This document shows positions 1 through 7,811 of a stretch of 23,211 nt of DNA, piece by piece (position 1 is the first letter of the stretch; each line of letters begins with the position of its first letter). The stretch lies in the IMG/VR virus record IMGVR_UViG_3300044653_000055, positions 1 through 23,211 of that record. One strand, written 5' to 3'. Both the position numbers and the translations under genes were made by a program. This DNA is from a virus. The notes beneath the pieces are model-generated. The model did no database searches and was not told the DNA's origin. It saw nothing but the letters and a program-made list of their open reading frames with translations.

Positions 1-2
1 GG

Positions 3-203
3 ACCGGGGGTGGACCGCTCGTGCCGATCACCTACAACCCAAGTGATCGTCTCCTGTTCTCAGTCCGCGGGTTGTGGACTAACCAGGACGAGTGGTCGCT
101 CTCTGGAGATCCTAGGGCCCCGAACCGCTTCTATGTTGGGTACGTCATCGAGGTTCCAGGGCCTACGAACAACGACTATCTTACTTTCCAGACGACAATG
201 TAG
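3..203 (+). CDS. C-terminal fragment of a structural-type protein, paralogue of the next gene
   Basis: The reading frame is open from the left edge, so the true start lies outside the window; about 66 residues are visible, ending at TAG 201-203. The visible part aligns without large gaps to the end of the gene at 206-769. Shared features are a GG-x-x-LVP start, an RGLWT motif followed by two residues and DE, an LSG motif, a VG-(Y/W)-V segment, a final (D/Q)YYL/DYL-type segment and a Q-T ending. The two genes are two bases apart, so this is a tandem duplication. The GTG at position 21 could be read as a start, but homology continues upstream of it. The function is not recognised. The position before the portal gene and the beta-rich composition suggest a virion protein, which is inference. 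Confidence 0.75.
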   Translation, partial: TGGGPLVPITYNPSDRLLFSVRGLWTNQDEWSLSGDPRAPNRFYVGYVIEVPGPTNNDYLTFQTTM

Positions 204-205
204 CC

Positions 206-769
206 ATGCCTTTCCCTCCCCCGCCAGGCAGCTTCGAAATCGATTTTCACGGGATCGACCTGATTCGGGGACGGGATTGCGTCATTTTCTCCAAGGGGCC
301 GGCGCACAACGTGGCCGTTGACGCAAATCTGATCTCCGGGGGGTGGCCGGGAGGCCAGGGGGCTCAGTGGTCAGCGTCCGATGCGGACGAACCGACGGTG
401 ACGTATTCCGCCGGGCTGTTTGGAGGGTTTCTCATCTGGGGTTCTGATGAGTCGGCTGACCAGTATACGGCGATGACGGGGCAACAACTCGTCTATGGTC
501 ACGCCGTCCTCATGACGGGCAGGGCTGTGATCTCGACCTCCAGTTACGAGCGATACACGTACGCAAGTCGGATTGGCGGTTCGAGCCTCGTCCCATTGGT
601 GTACCAGCCCCACCAGGTGCTCTACTTCTCCTTGCGGGGTCTGTGGACTTACGAGGATGAGATGACTCTCTCTGGCGCATCTTTCGCACCCGCGTATCAT
701 GTGGGGTGGGTCTGCCAGCTACCGAAGCCCATCAACCAATACTACCTGGGGATTCAGACGAGGCTCTAA
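206..769 (+). CDS. Hypothetical structural-type protein (187 aa), tandem paralogue of the preceding gene
   Basis: It starts at ATG 206, two bases after the previous stop, so it is probably translated by re-initiation; no strong Shine-Dalgarno is visible. The protein begins with a Pro-rich run and is otherwise Gly-, Ser-, Tyr- and Trp-rich, with no signal peptide or membrane helix, as expected for a beta-rich virion protein. Its last 65 or so residues match the partial gene at 3-203, which defines a C-terminal domain centred on an RGLWT motif followed by DE and LSG. Its stop TAA overlaps the next start as TAATG. I do not recognise the family. A head-fibre, neck or adsorption role is possible from context only. 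Confidence 0.8.
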   Translation: MPFPPPPGSFEIDFHGIDLIRGRDCVIFSKGPAHNVAVDANLISGGWPGGQGAQWSASDADEPTVTYSAGLFGGFLIWGSDESADQYTAMTGQQLVYGHAVLMTGRAVISTSSYERYTYASRIGGSSLVPLVYQPHQVLYFSLRGLWTYEDEMTLSGASFAPAYHVGWVCQLPKPINQYYLGIQTRL

Positions 770-1224
770 TGCCGTCCCGCAGCCCTCACAACATGTCGGT
801 CGAGGAGATCATTGGCGAAATTGGCCAGCTCCGTGAGGGTATTGACATCTCCTCTAGACGGATCACGGAGCTATCTCGTAGCCTGTATGACCGAATGCGG
901 CGGAACGATCGTTATCGAGTCGCCACCAATGGAGAGCGAAACGACGCCACCAACATCTACACGACGTACGCCAACCTTTGGTTGCGTTTTGGGGGCATCG
1001 TTCAGCAGGGCCTACAGCGCACCCGGCAAGCTGATCGGATTTTGCGGTTGCTTCCCGAAGAGGAGACCCCCCGAAGGGTCGCACAAGATGCGAATCCCCC
1101 TCCGGCCCCCATGCAAGAAGCACAAACCGTGCCGGCCTCTTCTCCCTTTGAAGATTTTATCACTGTGTATGGGGAGGAGATGATGCGCGATGCCTCCCCC
1201 GCCGACGGGCAACGGGAACGGTAG
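769..1224 (+). CDS. Small helical hypothetical protein (151 aa) upstream of portal
   Basis: I chose ATG 769 because it overlaps the preceding TAA in a TAATG junction, typical of coupled translation; the frame is open further upstream but that part lies inside the previous gene. Residues 9 to about 90 are charged and helix-prone (the VEEIIGEIGQLREGID segment looks like a coiled coil). A Pro/Ala/Gln linker follows, then an acidic tail. The last 35 bases overlap the start of the portal gene. No family is recognised. Its place directly before the portal suggests a terminase- or portal-associated role, but this is a guess. Confidence 0.75.
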   Translation: MPSRSPHNMSVEEIIGEIGQLREGIDISSRRITELSRSLYDRMRRNDRYRVATNGERNDATNIYTTYANLWLRFGGIVQQGLQRTRQADRILRLLPEEETPRRVAQDANPPPAPMQEAQTVPASSPFEDFITVYGEEMMRDASPADGQRER

Positions 1225-3055
1225 TGGTCGTAGGACGTTTTCCAACGTTCCTCTGCGCCAGCCCGTAGTTGCCCCTCAACAACAAGGCCGACAATCCCCG
1301 CCGAGCGTTGCTCACGGGGAATACGGCAATCGAGTGATGCCACTCACGCCCCGAGAGCGCGAGGCTCGAAGGCTTCAGCGTAGCTCCCGTACAGCAGCAG
1401 CGGTCCCGAGAACGGCTGCCTTTGGGATCGATCCTGTTGGGAGTGCCAATACGGTCCAGTCCGGATCGTCCTCGTTCTTCAGTCCCCAGCTCTCGACCGA
1501 CTTCCTGGAGTTGCCGCAATCGCTTCGCGAGAAGCGAGAAATCTACCGGCACTTCTACAACTCCGATCCTCTCGTGGGGCAGGCCATTGACCTGCACACT
1601 GAGCTGCCACTCTCGAAGACACGGCTCACGCAGCCCAAGCCAACGACCTGTCCGAAGGGGTTCGAGTCGCCTGACAGCTACGGCAAGTACATCCTCTGGT
1701 TTTTTGAGAATTGGAGCCGGAAGGCTCGTCTCTTTCACCACCTGATCACTGCGGTCCACCACTACTGGCTCGATGGGTCCATCTTCATCTTCGCCGAGGA
1801 TTCGACCGTCGATGTGCCTCAGGACGTAGGGTACGAGCAGCGCCAGATCGGGACCCGATCGGTGGTCACTGACGAGGGGGAACCCCGCGAAGAGCCGGAA
1901 TACGGCTGGGTGGAGAAGACGGACCGCGAGGCCCAGGAACTTGCCTATTACCAGCGGCACTACAAGGGTTGGGACAAGCTCATTGTCCTCCCTATCGATC
2001 AGGTGAAGGTCACGACCTATTCCTTCACGGACAAGTGCCGCATCGAGCTGGTCCCCTCGGATCGGGACAGAGCACTTATCGAGCAGGCCAAGATCGGCAA
2101 CGACCCCATCGCTGAGCAGATGGTGGAAGAGATCCCCGAGGAAGTTCGCGACTACATCTCCTCAGGCCGCCTCATCCCTCTGGGGACCGATCCCGAGGAG
2201 GGCTCCTTCTGCTACCATCTGGCTGGTCGCCGGGGCGCGGGCGAAGAACTGGGTCAGAGCATCCTCGACCGCTGCTTGCGCCTCTTGTACTACAAGGAGA
2301 AGCTGCGCCAGGCTCAGACGCAGATCGCTTCTCGCGCGATGACCCCCAAGCGCATCGTGTGGGCAGAGGACATCTCGCTATCCGACCTCGAAGAGTTGCG
2401 GGAGCAGGTGGACCTCTCGCTTGTCGATCCCGACTACTCCATCACCGCGAACTATGAGGTGCATTGGGAGGAGATGGGGTCAAAGGACCGTCTCCTCGAC
2501 CTGTCGGGCGAATATGAGCTGGTCAACAAGGAGCTGTATGCCGGTCTTGGGGTGACTGAGAGTCTTCTCAGCGGCGAGACCCTCTACAGCGGCGACCGAC
2601 TCAAGCTGGAGGTCATCAACACCCGCTACATGTTTCTCCGGGAGATCCTTCAGGAGTACGTCCAGGAGTATCTCTTCAAGCCTGTAGCCCGGCGCAAGGG
2701 CTTCGTCGAGAAGAACGAGTGGGGTGAGGAAGTTGTCCTCTCCCCCGGGCTATCCTTCACGCGCCTCCCGCTTCGGGACAGCCAGGACACATTCGATGCA
2801 CTGCTCAACCTCTACCAAAAGGGGTCCCTCAGCATCGACGTCATCTTGGAGCTGTTCAACATCGACCCAGAGGACACGAAGCAAAAGCTCCAGAAGGATC
2901 AGTGGACGGTCAACGAGGCGACCTTCAACGAAGTCACCCGTGCTGTCTACGGCGGACTTGCCGAGAAGATCATCGACGGAAGCGACGTTCAAGACAGGGT
3001 CATGAAGGGTCTCGGGCTCAAGGCCAAGAAGGCCGAGCCCGACAATCGCTTCTAG
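1190..3055 (+). CDS. Portal protein
   Basis: Portal proteins form the twelve-subunit ring at one capsid vertex through which DNA is packaged and to which the tail attaches. The 621-residue product has the usual portal size. After a low-complexity N-terminus comes a segment typical of portals, FYNSDPLVGQAIDLHTELPL (about residues 120-140), followed by beta-rich wing-type sequence. A long helical part from about residue 350 contains YYKEKLRQAQTQIASRAM, a turn with GLGVTESLLSGE and helices ending in EYLFKPVA, a common portal crown arrangement. ATG 1190 has a GGAGGAG site about ten bases upstream and lies within the previous gene. The presence of scaffold, protease and capsid genes downstream supports the call. 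A terminase is not in the window. The subfamily is not resolved by eye. Confidence 0.85.
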   Translation: MPPPPTGNGNGSGRRTFSNVPLRQPVVAPQQQGRQSPPSVAHGEYGNRVMPLTPREREARRLQRSSRTAAAVPRTAAFGIDPVGSANTVQSGSSSFFSPQLSTDFLELPQSLREKREIYRHFYNSDPLVGQAIDLHTELPLSKTRLTQPKPTTCPKGFESPDSYGKYILWFFENWSRKARLFHHLITAVHHYWLDGSIFIFAEDSTVDVPQDVGYEQRQIGTRSVVTDEGEPREEPEYGWVEKTDREAQELAYYQRHYKGWDKLIVLPIDQVKVTTYSFTDKCRIELVPSDRDRALIEQAKIGNDPIAEQMVEEIPEEVRDYISSGRLIPLGTDPEEGSFCYHLAGRRGAGEELGQSILDRCLRLLYYKEKLRQAQTQIASRAMTPKRIVWAEDISLSDLEELREQVDLSLVDPDYSITANYEVHWEEMGSKDRLLDLSGEYELVNKELYAGLGVTESLLSGETLYSGDRLKLEVINTRYMFLREILQEYVQEYLFKPVARRKGFVEKNEWGEEVVLSPGLSFTRLPLRDSQDTFDALLNLYQKGSLSIDVILELFNIDPEDTKQKLQKDQWTVNEATFNEVTRAVYGGLAEKIIDGSDVQDRVMKGLGLKAKKAEPDNRF

Positions 3056-3082
3056 TTCTCCTATCGGCAAACGCTACACACA

Positions 3083-6000
3083 ATGTACCGCGGAGCGACC
3101 AAAGACCATTACGAGCGTGATACGGAGGAGACCGAGCGTCTCATCCGAGAGTCGCCCAAGGTTAAGCCGCCCCGCAGGGACCTGCGCCGGGAGCGCACGG
3201 AGACCGATCGAGACCCGGATATTGACGACGATCCTGACATCTCCAAGGACAAGGATCTGTCCCTCAACTACAAAACTATCGGGGGGTCTGAGCGGGTTGT
3301 TGCTCGGTACCTGTACGGGTATGACCCCACTGTTTTGCATGTAGCGGCCCGGGCTATGAGGGCCGATATCGATCGTAACGACTATGTAGCTGTTATCAAC
3401 AAGGAGACGGGCGAGAGCACGCACGTTAAGCAGGACACACTCAAGGGTCCCGACGGGGCCAAGTACAAGGTCATCAAGGAAGAGGAAAAGAAAGGACCTA
3501 CAGACGACGATTCGGCCAAAGTGCTGGAACTGGCGGAGAAGGAGCCTCGCCTGAAAGGGTTCCTCAATACGCTGGCTGACCCAAAGCACAAGGAGCACAC
3601 CACCCTTACTTCTTTGACCAGCGTCACCCTCGACAGAGTTCTCAAGGGCATTGACTTCCCGCCCAGTATCAAGACGGTTGGGGATCTTCAGGCTGTCGTT
3701 CAGGCGGCCCTAAAGAAGGGCTCTCCGAAAAAGGAAGGCCCCAATAAAGCACCTCGCAAGCCGTCACCGCCGAAGGCCCAGCCCGAAACACCCCACGAGG
3801 AGAAGGCAGCTCCCCCTGGCCCGAAGCCCACGACCGATAGTGAGCCTTCTGCTCCGGTTGAGCACCCTAAGCCTCCGATCAAACCAGCGCCGGATGACGA
3901 CTACGAGTACGGTGCCCCGTCTGGTGAGGAGAAGGCAGCCCTCCAGAATTGGATCTCAGAGGGTGGGCACAACAAACCAGATTTCAAGGCGTGGGCCGAC
4001 AAGCAGAAGACCATCAGCGAGCAGGACGGTAAGCTTCTCTTCAGGACGAAGGGCAAGGCTCGGGTACCATTCGAAGAACTCTCGACAGCCGACCAACAGA
4101 AAGTCAAGAGTCAATTCGAGAAGGACACCAAGACTGATCGAAACGTAGAGGCCATCAAGGGGTTTGCTCAGGACCCGGAGACGCGCAAGACACTCCAGGA
4201 TTTGGCCAATCCAGAGAGTGAACTTCGGAAGCGTCTGGAGTCAACCGCTAGAGAAGAGCACCTCGATCTTTCGGAAGCAGACATTGCCAAGACTCTCCCA
4301 GGTCTTGCCCACCTCAAGTTTCCTGAGACGTTTTCCTCAGCGCAGGATGTTGTAGATGCTGCGGAGAGGATTCTTAGTAAGCCCGCGGAGCCTCACCGTG
4401 AGCCAGTTAGCAAGCAAGAGGAGCAGCGCGCTGAGGCGGCTATTGAGGAATCCCTTCCGCAGGAGTTCGTGGAACACATCGCGGGGATGCGCCTACACCC
4501 CAATCAGGTGAACTCTCTTCTCAGCGCGTACAAGGCGTCGATGAGTGTGGACGTTCCCGACGATGAGGTTCTCACGTCCGCTGGATATCAGCTCGACCCA
4601 GATAAGATCGAACCCCCCGATCATGCATACGTCAACGGCAAGAAAACCTCTTTTGACGACCTGACACCCGAGCAGAGGTCTGAGGTTTACGATCGCCACA
4701 AGATGCAGGTCTTGGCGACCAGCATGGCTGCTAAAAAGAGGCTTGAGGGTAAGTTCGCTTTCACCGGACTTCCTGCCGGGCCGGCGAAGATTATCGCTGA
4801 GACGGTACTCAAGTCGAAGGGTCGCCCGCTCGCGGATCAGGCCGTACAGGACTTCTTCCATACCTCCCTGGCCACCAGTTTCGCTAGCAAGCCCCTGGAC
4901 GACAAGGAGGTCAAGGAACTCTTCAAAACGGTCCAGGATAACCCGGCAGCAAGGAAGCTGGTCGCTGCCTACGTACAGGCGTCCTCCTATGCACAGGCCC
5001 GGGACCAGTTTCTCAGCCCGAACGCTCATGGTCCCAACCGAATCACCGAGCACGATGATCCAGCTAAGCTCGCCAAGAAGCTTCAGCGTGCTAGCGACTT
5101 CCTGAAAGAGAAGACGAAGGATCTGCCCCCCGATACAGTGGTGGTGGACCCCGCGATGGCTTTCCGCAACCGCGTGATCGATCGCATGTCTTACTTGGCC
5201 CCAGAGCGAGTCCCGTACATCCGTGGGTACCTCAAGGACTACGAGATGCACGATTACGAAGCCAAGAAGAAGCAGGCCGAGAAGCTCACGAAGGACTTCG
5301 ACAAGGCCTATGAGAAGGAGAAGAAGGCTCGGGAGGAGGAGTTGGGGAAGGCCGGGAAGGGACATGATCCCTACCGTGAGCTTGCGAACCAAGAGGAAGA
5401 CGACATTCTCGCCCGGTTGGCGAAGAAGGGGATTTCCCGTCCGAAAGTCCCAGCGGAACCTCCTGAGTATGATGCCTGGAAGAACAAGAACGAGGTTTTG
5501 GACAGCGCCAAACGCTCATTTGGGTGGCTTCATGGCCTGCTGAAGGACAGGTCCAAAAAGCAGAAGGAACGGAAGGATCTCTCGGAGGCCCGGGATGAAC
5601 GGCTGAAGGAAGAAGAGCGCCTGTCTGAGGACGGGGGTCCGACACCCAAGCAGGCGTCCCTGACAACCGCGGACCGGGCTCTTGTCCGTCACCTCCTACC
5701 ACGGATGGAGGATCGAGTGGCCTTTCGGGCGACGATGGGGCCCTCCTATTCTTCTTATTCTCGGGGTTGGGCGATGGGAGACTCATCATCTGGCGTCCGT
5801 ACGGCCCTCTACTGGGGTCAGGAGCCGTACGTGGATACCCAGCCCTACCCGGGGTGGCAGCAACTTCACGCCCGGGACTTCAGCCAGACGGACTTTGACA
5901 ACGTGTTGATGGCCGCCCAGGAGTGGCTTAAGTTGCCGGTGTTGCGTCGGGAGATTCGGGGACTGTACCCAGACACCCAGCTTCGGGCGGCGCTCGATCT

Positions 6001-6511
6001 GGCCATCCGCGACCACGAGAACGGCAAGTACTCCGGGGGTCTCTACCCTACGGTTTACAACGAGCTACTCGCCCGGCTCTCCAACCAGCCGGGCCCCTAC
6101 GAGCTGCTCACAACCACACCCGACGACGTCCCTGTCGCCGGGACCAAGAACGCGGGCAAATCCACTTATGGGGATCTCACGGAGAGAGGATCGAAGATCA
6201 TGAAGGCATCGGCACAAGTTCGTTTGTTCGCCTCGCGTGCTGCTTCTGGGACGCTGGACCCCGAGCTGGCGTTCGACCTGGCGTCGTTCGCCGATCATCT
6301 GGCGGCGGAGGAGGCTCAGGCTGGGCAGGAGCAGGCGGGCCAACAGCAGGCGCCGGCTCAGGTCGAGCAGCAGAAGCAGGCCGCCATCCGTGTGGCCGCG
6401 ACGCAGGTCAACAAGTTCAACGCCGTCAAGGCGATTGTCCTGAAGCAGGCGACAACCTACCCGACCCTTCGGGAGGTGTTCGTCCCCATTCTTCAGGCCC
6501 TCAAGAGCTGA
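3083..6511 (+). CDS. Large charged virion-type protein (1142 aa), function unknown
   Basis: This is the longest gene in the window, directly after the portal. It is very hydrophilic and rich in Lys, Glu and Asp, with no membrane segment. A Pro/Lys-rich disordered linker lies at about residues 213-275. Two similar helical modules can be aligned at about 147-212 and 353-432; both run through a short leucine-rich helix, an (A/L)-(D/N)-P turn and a closing helix with V-(Q/D)-AA. Coiled-coil-like charged helices occupy about 690-850. A distinct C-terminal domain rich in Tyr, Gly and Trp begins at about 855, and the end is Gln/Ala-rich. No clear Shine-Dalgarno precedes ATG 3083. A head-internal or portal-associated protein processed by the downstream protease is plausible, but no family is recognised. 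Confidence 0.85.
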   Translation: MYRGATKDHYERDTEETERLIRESPKVKPPRRDLRRERTETDRDPDIDDDPDISKDKDLSLNYKTIGGSERVVARYLYGYDPTVLHVAARAMRADIDRNDYVAVINKETGESTHVKQDTLKGPDGAKYKVIKEEEKKGPTDDDSAKVLELAEKEPRLKGFLNTLADPKHKEHTTLTSLTSVTLDRVLKGIDFPPSIKTVGDLQAVVQAALKKGSPKKEGPNKAPRKPSPPKAQPETPHEEKAAPPGPKPTTDSEPSAPVEHPKPPIKPAPDDDYEYGAPSGEEKAALQNWISEGGHNKPDFKAWADKQKTISEQDGKLLFRTKGKARVPFEELSTADQQKVKSQFEKDTKTDRNVEAIKGFAQDPETRKTLQDLANPESELRKRLESTAREEHLDLSEADIAKTLPGLAHLKFPETFSSAQDVVDAAERILSKPAEPHREPVSKQEEQRAEAAIEESLPQEFVEHIAGMRLHPNQVNSLLSAYKASMSVDVPDDEVLTSAGYQLDPDKIEPPDHAYVNGKKTSFDDLTPEQRSEVYDRHKMQVLATSMAAKKRLEGKFAFTGLPAGPAKIIAETVLKSKGRPLADQAVQDFFHTSLATSFASKPLDDKEVKELFKTVQDNPAARKLVAAYVQASSYAQARDQFLSPNAHGPNRITEHDDPAKLAKKLQRASDFLKEKTKDLPPDTVVVDPAMAFRNRVIDRMSYLAPERVPYIRGYLKDYEMHDYEAKKKQAEKLTKDFDKAYEKEKKAREEELGKAGKGHDPYRELANQEEDDILARLAKKGISRPKVPAEPPEYDAWKNKNEVLDSAKRSFGWLHGLLKDRSKKQKERKDLSEARDERLKEEERLSEDGGPTPKQASLTTADRALVRHLLPRMEDRVAFRATMGPSYSSYSRGWAMGDSSSGVRTALYWGQEPYVDTQPYPGWQQLHARDFSQTDFDNVLMAAQEWLKLPVLRREIRGLYPDTQLRAALDLAIRDHENGKYSGGLYPTVYNELLARLSNQPGPYELLTTTPDDVPVAGTKNAGKSTYGDLTERGSKIMKASAQVRLFASRAASGTLDPELAFDLASFADHLAAEEAQAGQEQAGQQQAPAQVEQQKQAAIRVAATQVNKFNAVKAIVLKQATTYPTLREVFVPILQALKS

Positions 6512-6557
6512 TGGTCCGCCTCCCCAGGTGACCCCCCAACGAAGAAGGATCCTACCG

Positions 6558-7013
6558 ATGATGCCCAAATTCGCCAAGCAGGAAGCCAACGCGATCGTCT
6601 TCCGGCTCGACAAGATGGCCCACGCCATCCAGGCCAACCACAAAGCCTGGGGGATGCCGTTCGATACGGCCAAGGCGCTCGTCAACGCGCTCGATCAGAC
6701 AGCAGACGAGGTTGAGGTCGCCACCTTCGGTGCCGAGTCCCTCGCCCAGCGCCAGGTCGAGGTCGCGAAGCAGATTCAAGCCCGCCAGAACGGTGGTGCC
6801 CAACAGCGCACGGCCGAGGTTATGCACCGCGAGCCAGATGAGCCGTACATGAAGTCGTTCGATACGAACCCCAACACGGTGCAGATCGAGGCGGATGAGC
6901 CGTACATGAAGATGTACGGTCAGGGGGATCAGTCGTCGGCTGTGCTTCATGGTGTGTCCACCTCGGGCCGCCCTCTCACGCCACACAAGAACGACTCTCC
7001 TTCGCCGGTCTGA
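6558..7013 (+). CDS. Small hypothetical protein (151 aa) with duplicated DEPYMK motif
   Basis: I chose ATG 6558 because AAGGA at 6545-6549 stands eight bases upstream; a GTG at 6528 is in frame but has no such site. An ATG at 6561 is an equally placed alternative. The first 85 residues are helix-prone and contain a hydrophobic patch. The C-terminal third is disordered-looking and holds two copies of DEPYMK encoded by identical 18-base stretches 57 bases apart. It sits between the large charged protein and the gene at 7041, in the head module. No family is recognised; a minor virion or assembly protein is a contextual guess. Confidence 0.75.
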   Translation: MMPKFAKQEANAIVFRLDKMAHAIQANHKAWGMPFDTAKALVNALDQTADEVEVATFGAESLAQRQVEVAKQIQARQNGGAQQRTAEVMHREPDEPYMKSFDTNPNTVQIEADEPYMKMYGQGDQSSAVLHGVSTSGRPLTPHKNDSPSPV

Positions 7014-7040
7014 TACAGCGCTTCAAGAAGGAGGGACAGA

Positions 7041-7781
7041 ATGGGCATTGACTACTGGTCCCTCACCAAGGAATTCGCCGCAGGCGACATGGTGCAGCGG
7101 TTTGCTCCTGGTCAGGGAGGGTACTCCCTGTCCCCGTTCCTGGGTCGGGTTACGGTAGTCCATCGTGGGCTCGGGGTTCTGGACATCCAGTTCCCGTATG
7201 GGAGTGAGAGACTCTTCCCAGACGACATCGTGAAGGTTCACCCAGCATCCTCAAGCTGGTTTCCACCAGCGCTCATGGACCAGACGTACCTGACCCTCGA
7301 CACCCAGAAGGCGCGCGAGCTGTGGGCATCGGCTGCCGCGCTCAAGCTCTGGAGGACGACCGAGGTTCCGCAGGGGTTTCATTTGGACCTCGCCCGCCTC
7401 TGGACGAAAGGGGCTAGCGAGGTTCAGGCGTACGACGACCTGTGGCGTAAGTACGCTGCTTATGGGGCAGCCGACGATGACATCAAGGACGAGGCGGGCA
7501 AATTCTATCTCGTCGGGCGCAACTTGGCGTCAGCGTTCGTTCAGGAGTTTGCCCGACGGAGCGCGGCATACTGGGTGGCACAGAATCGCCAGTACCGCGT
7601 GACCAAGAAAGAGCATGTGGGTCGGACGCCACTCTGTCCGAAGTGTGGGACAGCCCTCAAGAAGACCACGTACAAGATGGACAAGGGTGCCAAGCACCGT
7701 CTGTTCGCCTGCCCCAAGGATCTCTTCCTCATCAAGCAGGACTCCATTCTCGGTCCCTCAGGCGAGCCGGTCGAGTGGTGA
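7041..7781 (+). CDS. Hypothetical protein with C-terminal zinc-ribbon-like motif (246 aa)
   Basis: A strong AAGGAGG at 7028-7034 precedes ATG 7041 by six bases. Residues 10-70 look like a small beta-barrel (GDMVQRFAPG, GRVTVVHRG, LDIQFPYG), similar in style to KOW/SH3-type folds. The middle is helical and Trp/Tyr-rich. Near residue 199 a CPKCG knuckle is followed about 25 residues later by FACPKD. Only three cysteines are visible in this motif, so either a His or Asp completes the metal site or the ribbon is degenerate. It lies directly before the prohead protease and is probably cotranscribed with it. The function is not recognised. Confidence 0.8.
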   Translation: MGIDYWSLTKEFAAGDMVQRFAPGQGGYSLSPFLGRVTVVHRGLGVLDIQFPYGSERLFPDDIVKVHPASSSWFPPALMDQTYLTLDTQKARELWASAAALKLWRTTEVPQGFHLDLARLWTKGASEVQAYDDLWRKYAAYGAADDDIKDEAGKFYLVGRNLASAFVQEFARRSAAYWVAQNRQYRVTKKEHVGRTPLCPKCGTALKKTTYKMDKGAKHRLFACPKDLFLIKQDSILGPSGEPVEW

Positions 7782-7811
7782 TGGATAGTCCGTTTCTGAG
7801 GAGAGATAGTC

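Noticed and set aside
1160-1960. Minus-strand open frame of 266 codons opposite the portal gene
   Set aside because: It lies opposite strongly supported portal sequence, and its composition looks like a GC-rich shadow.
4493-5392. Minus-strand open frame of 299 codons
   Set aside because: It is antisense to the large charged protein; the leucine-rich runs come from lysine and glutamate codons on the plus strand.
6528-6557. Upstream GTG start for the 151-residue protein
   Set aside because: AAGGA lies between this GTG and ATG 6558 at the right distance for the ATG, and nothing suitable precedes the GTG.
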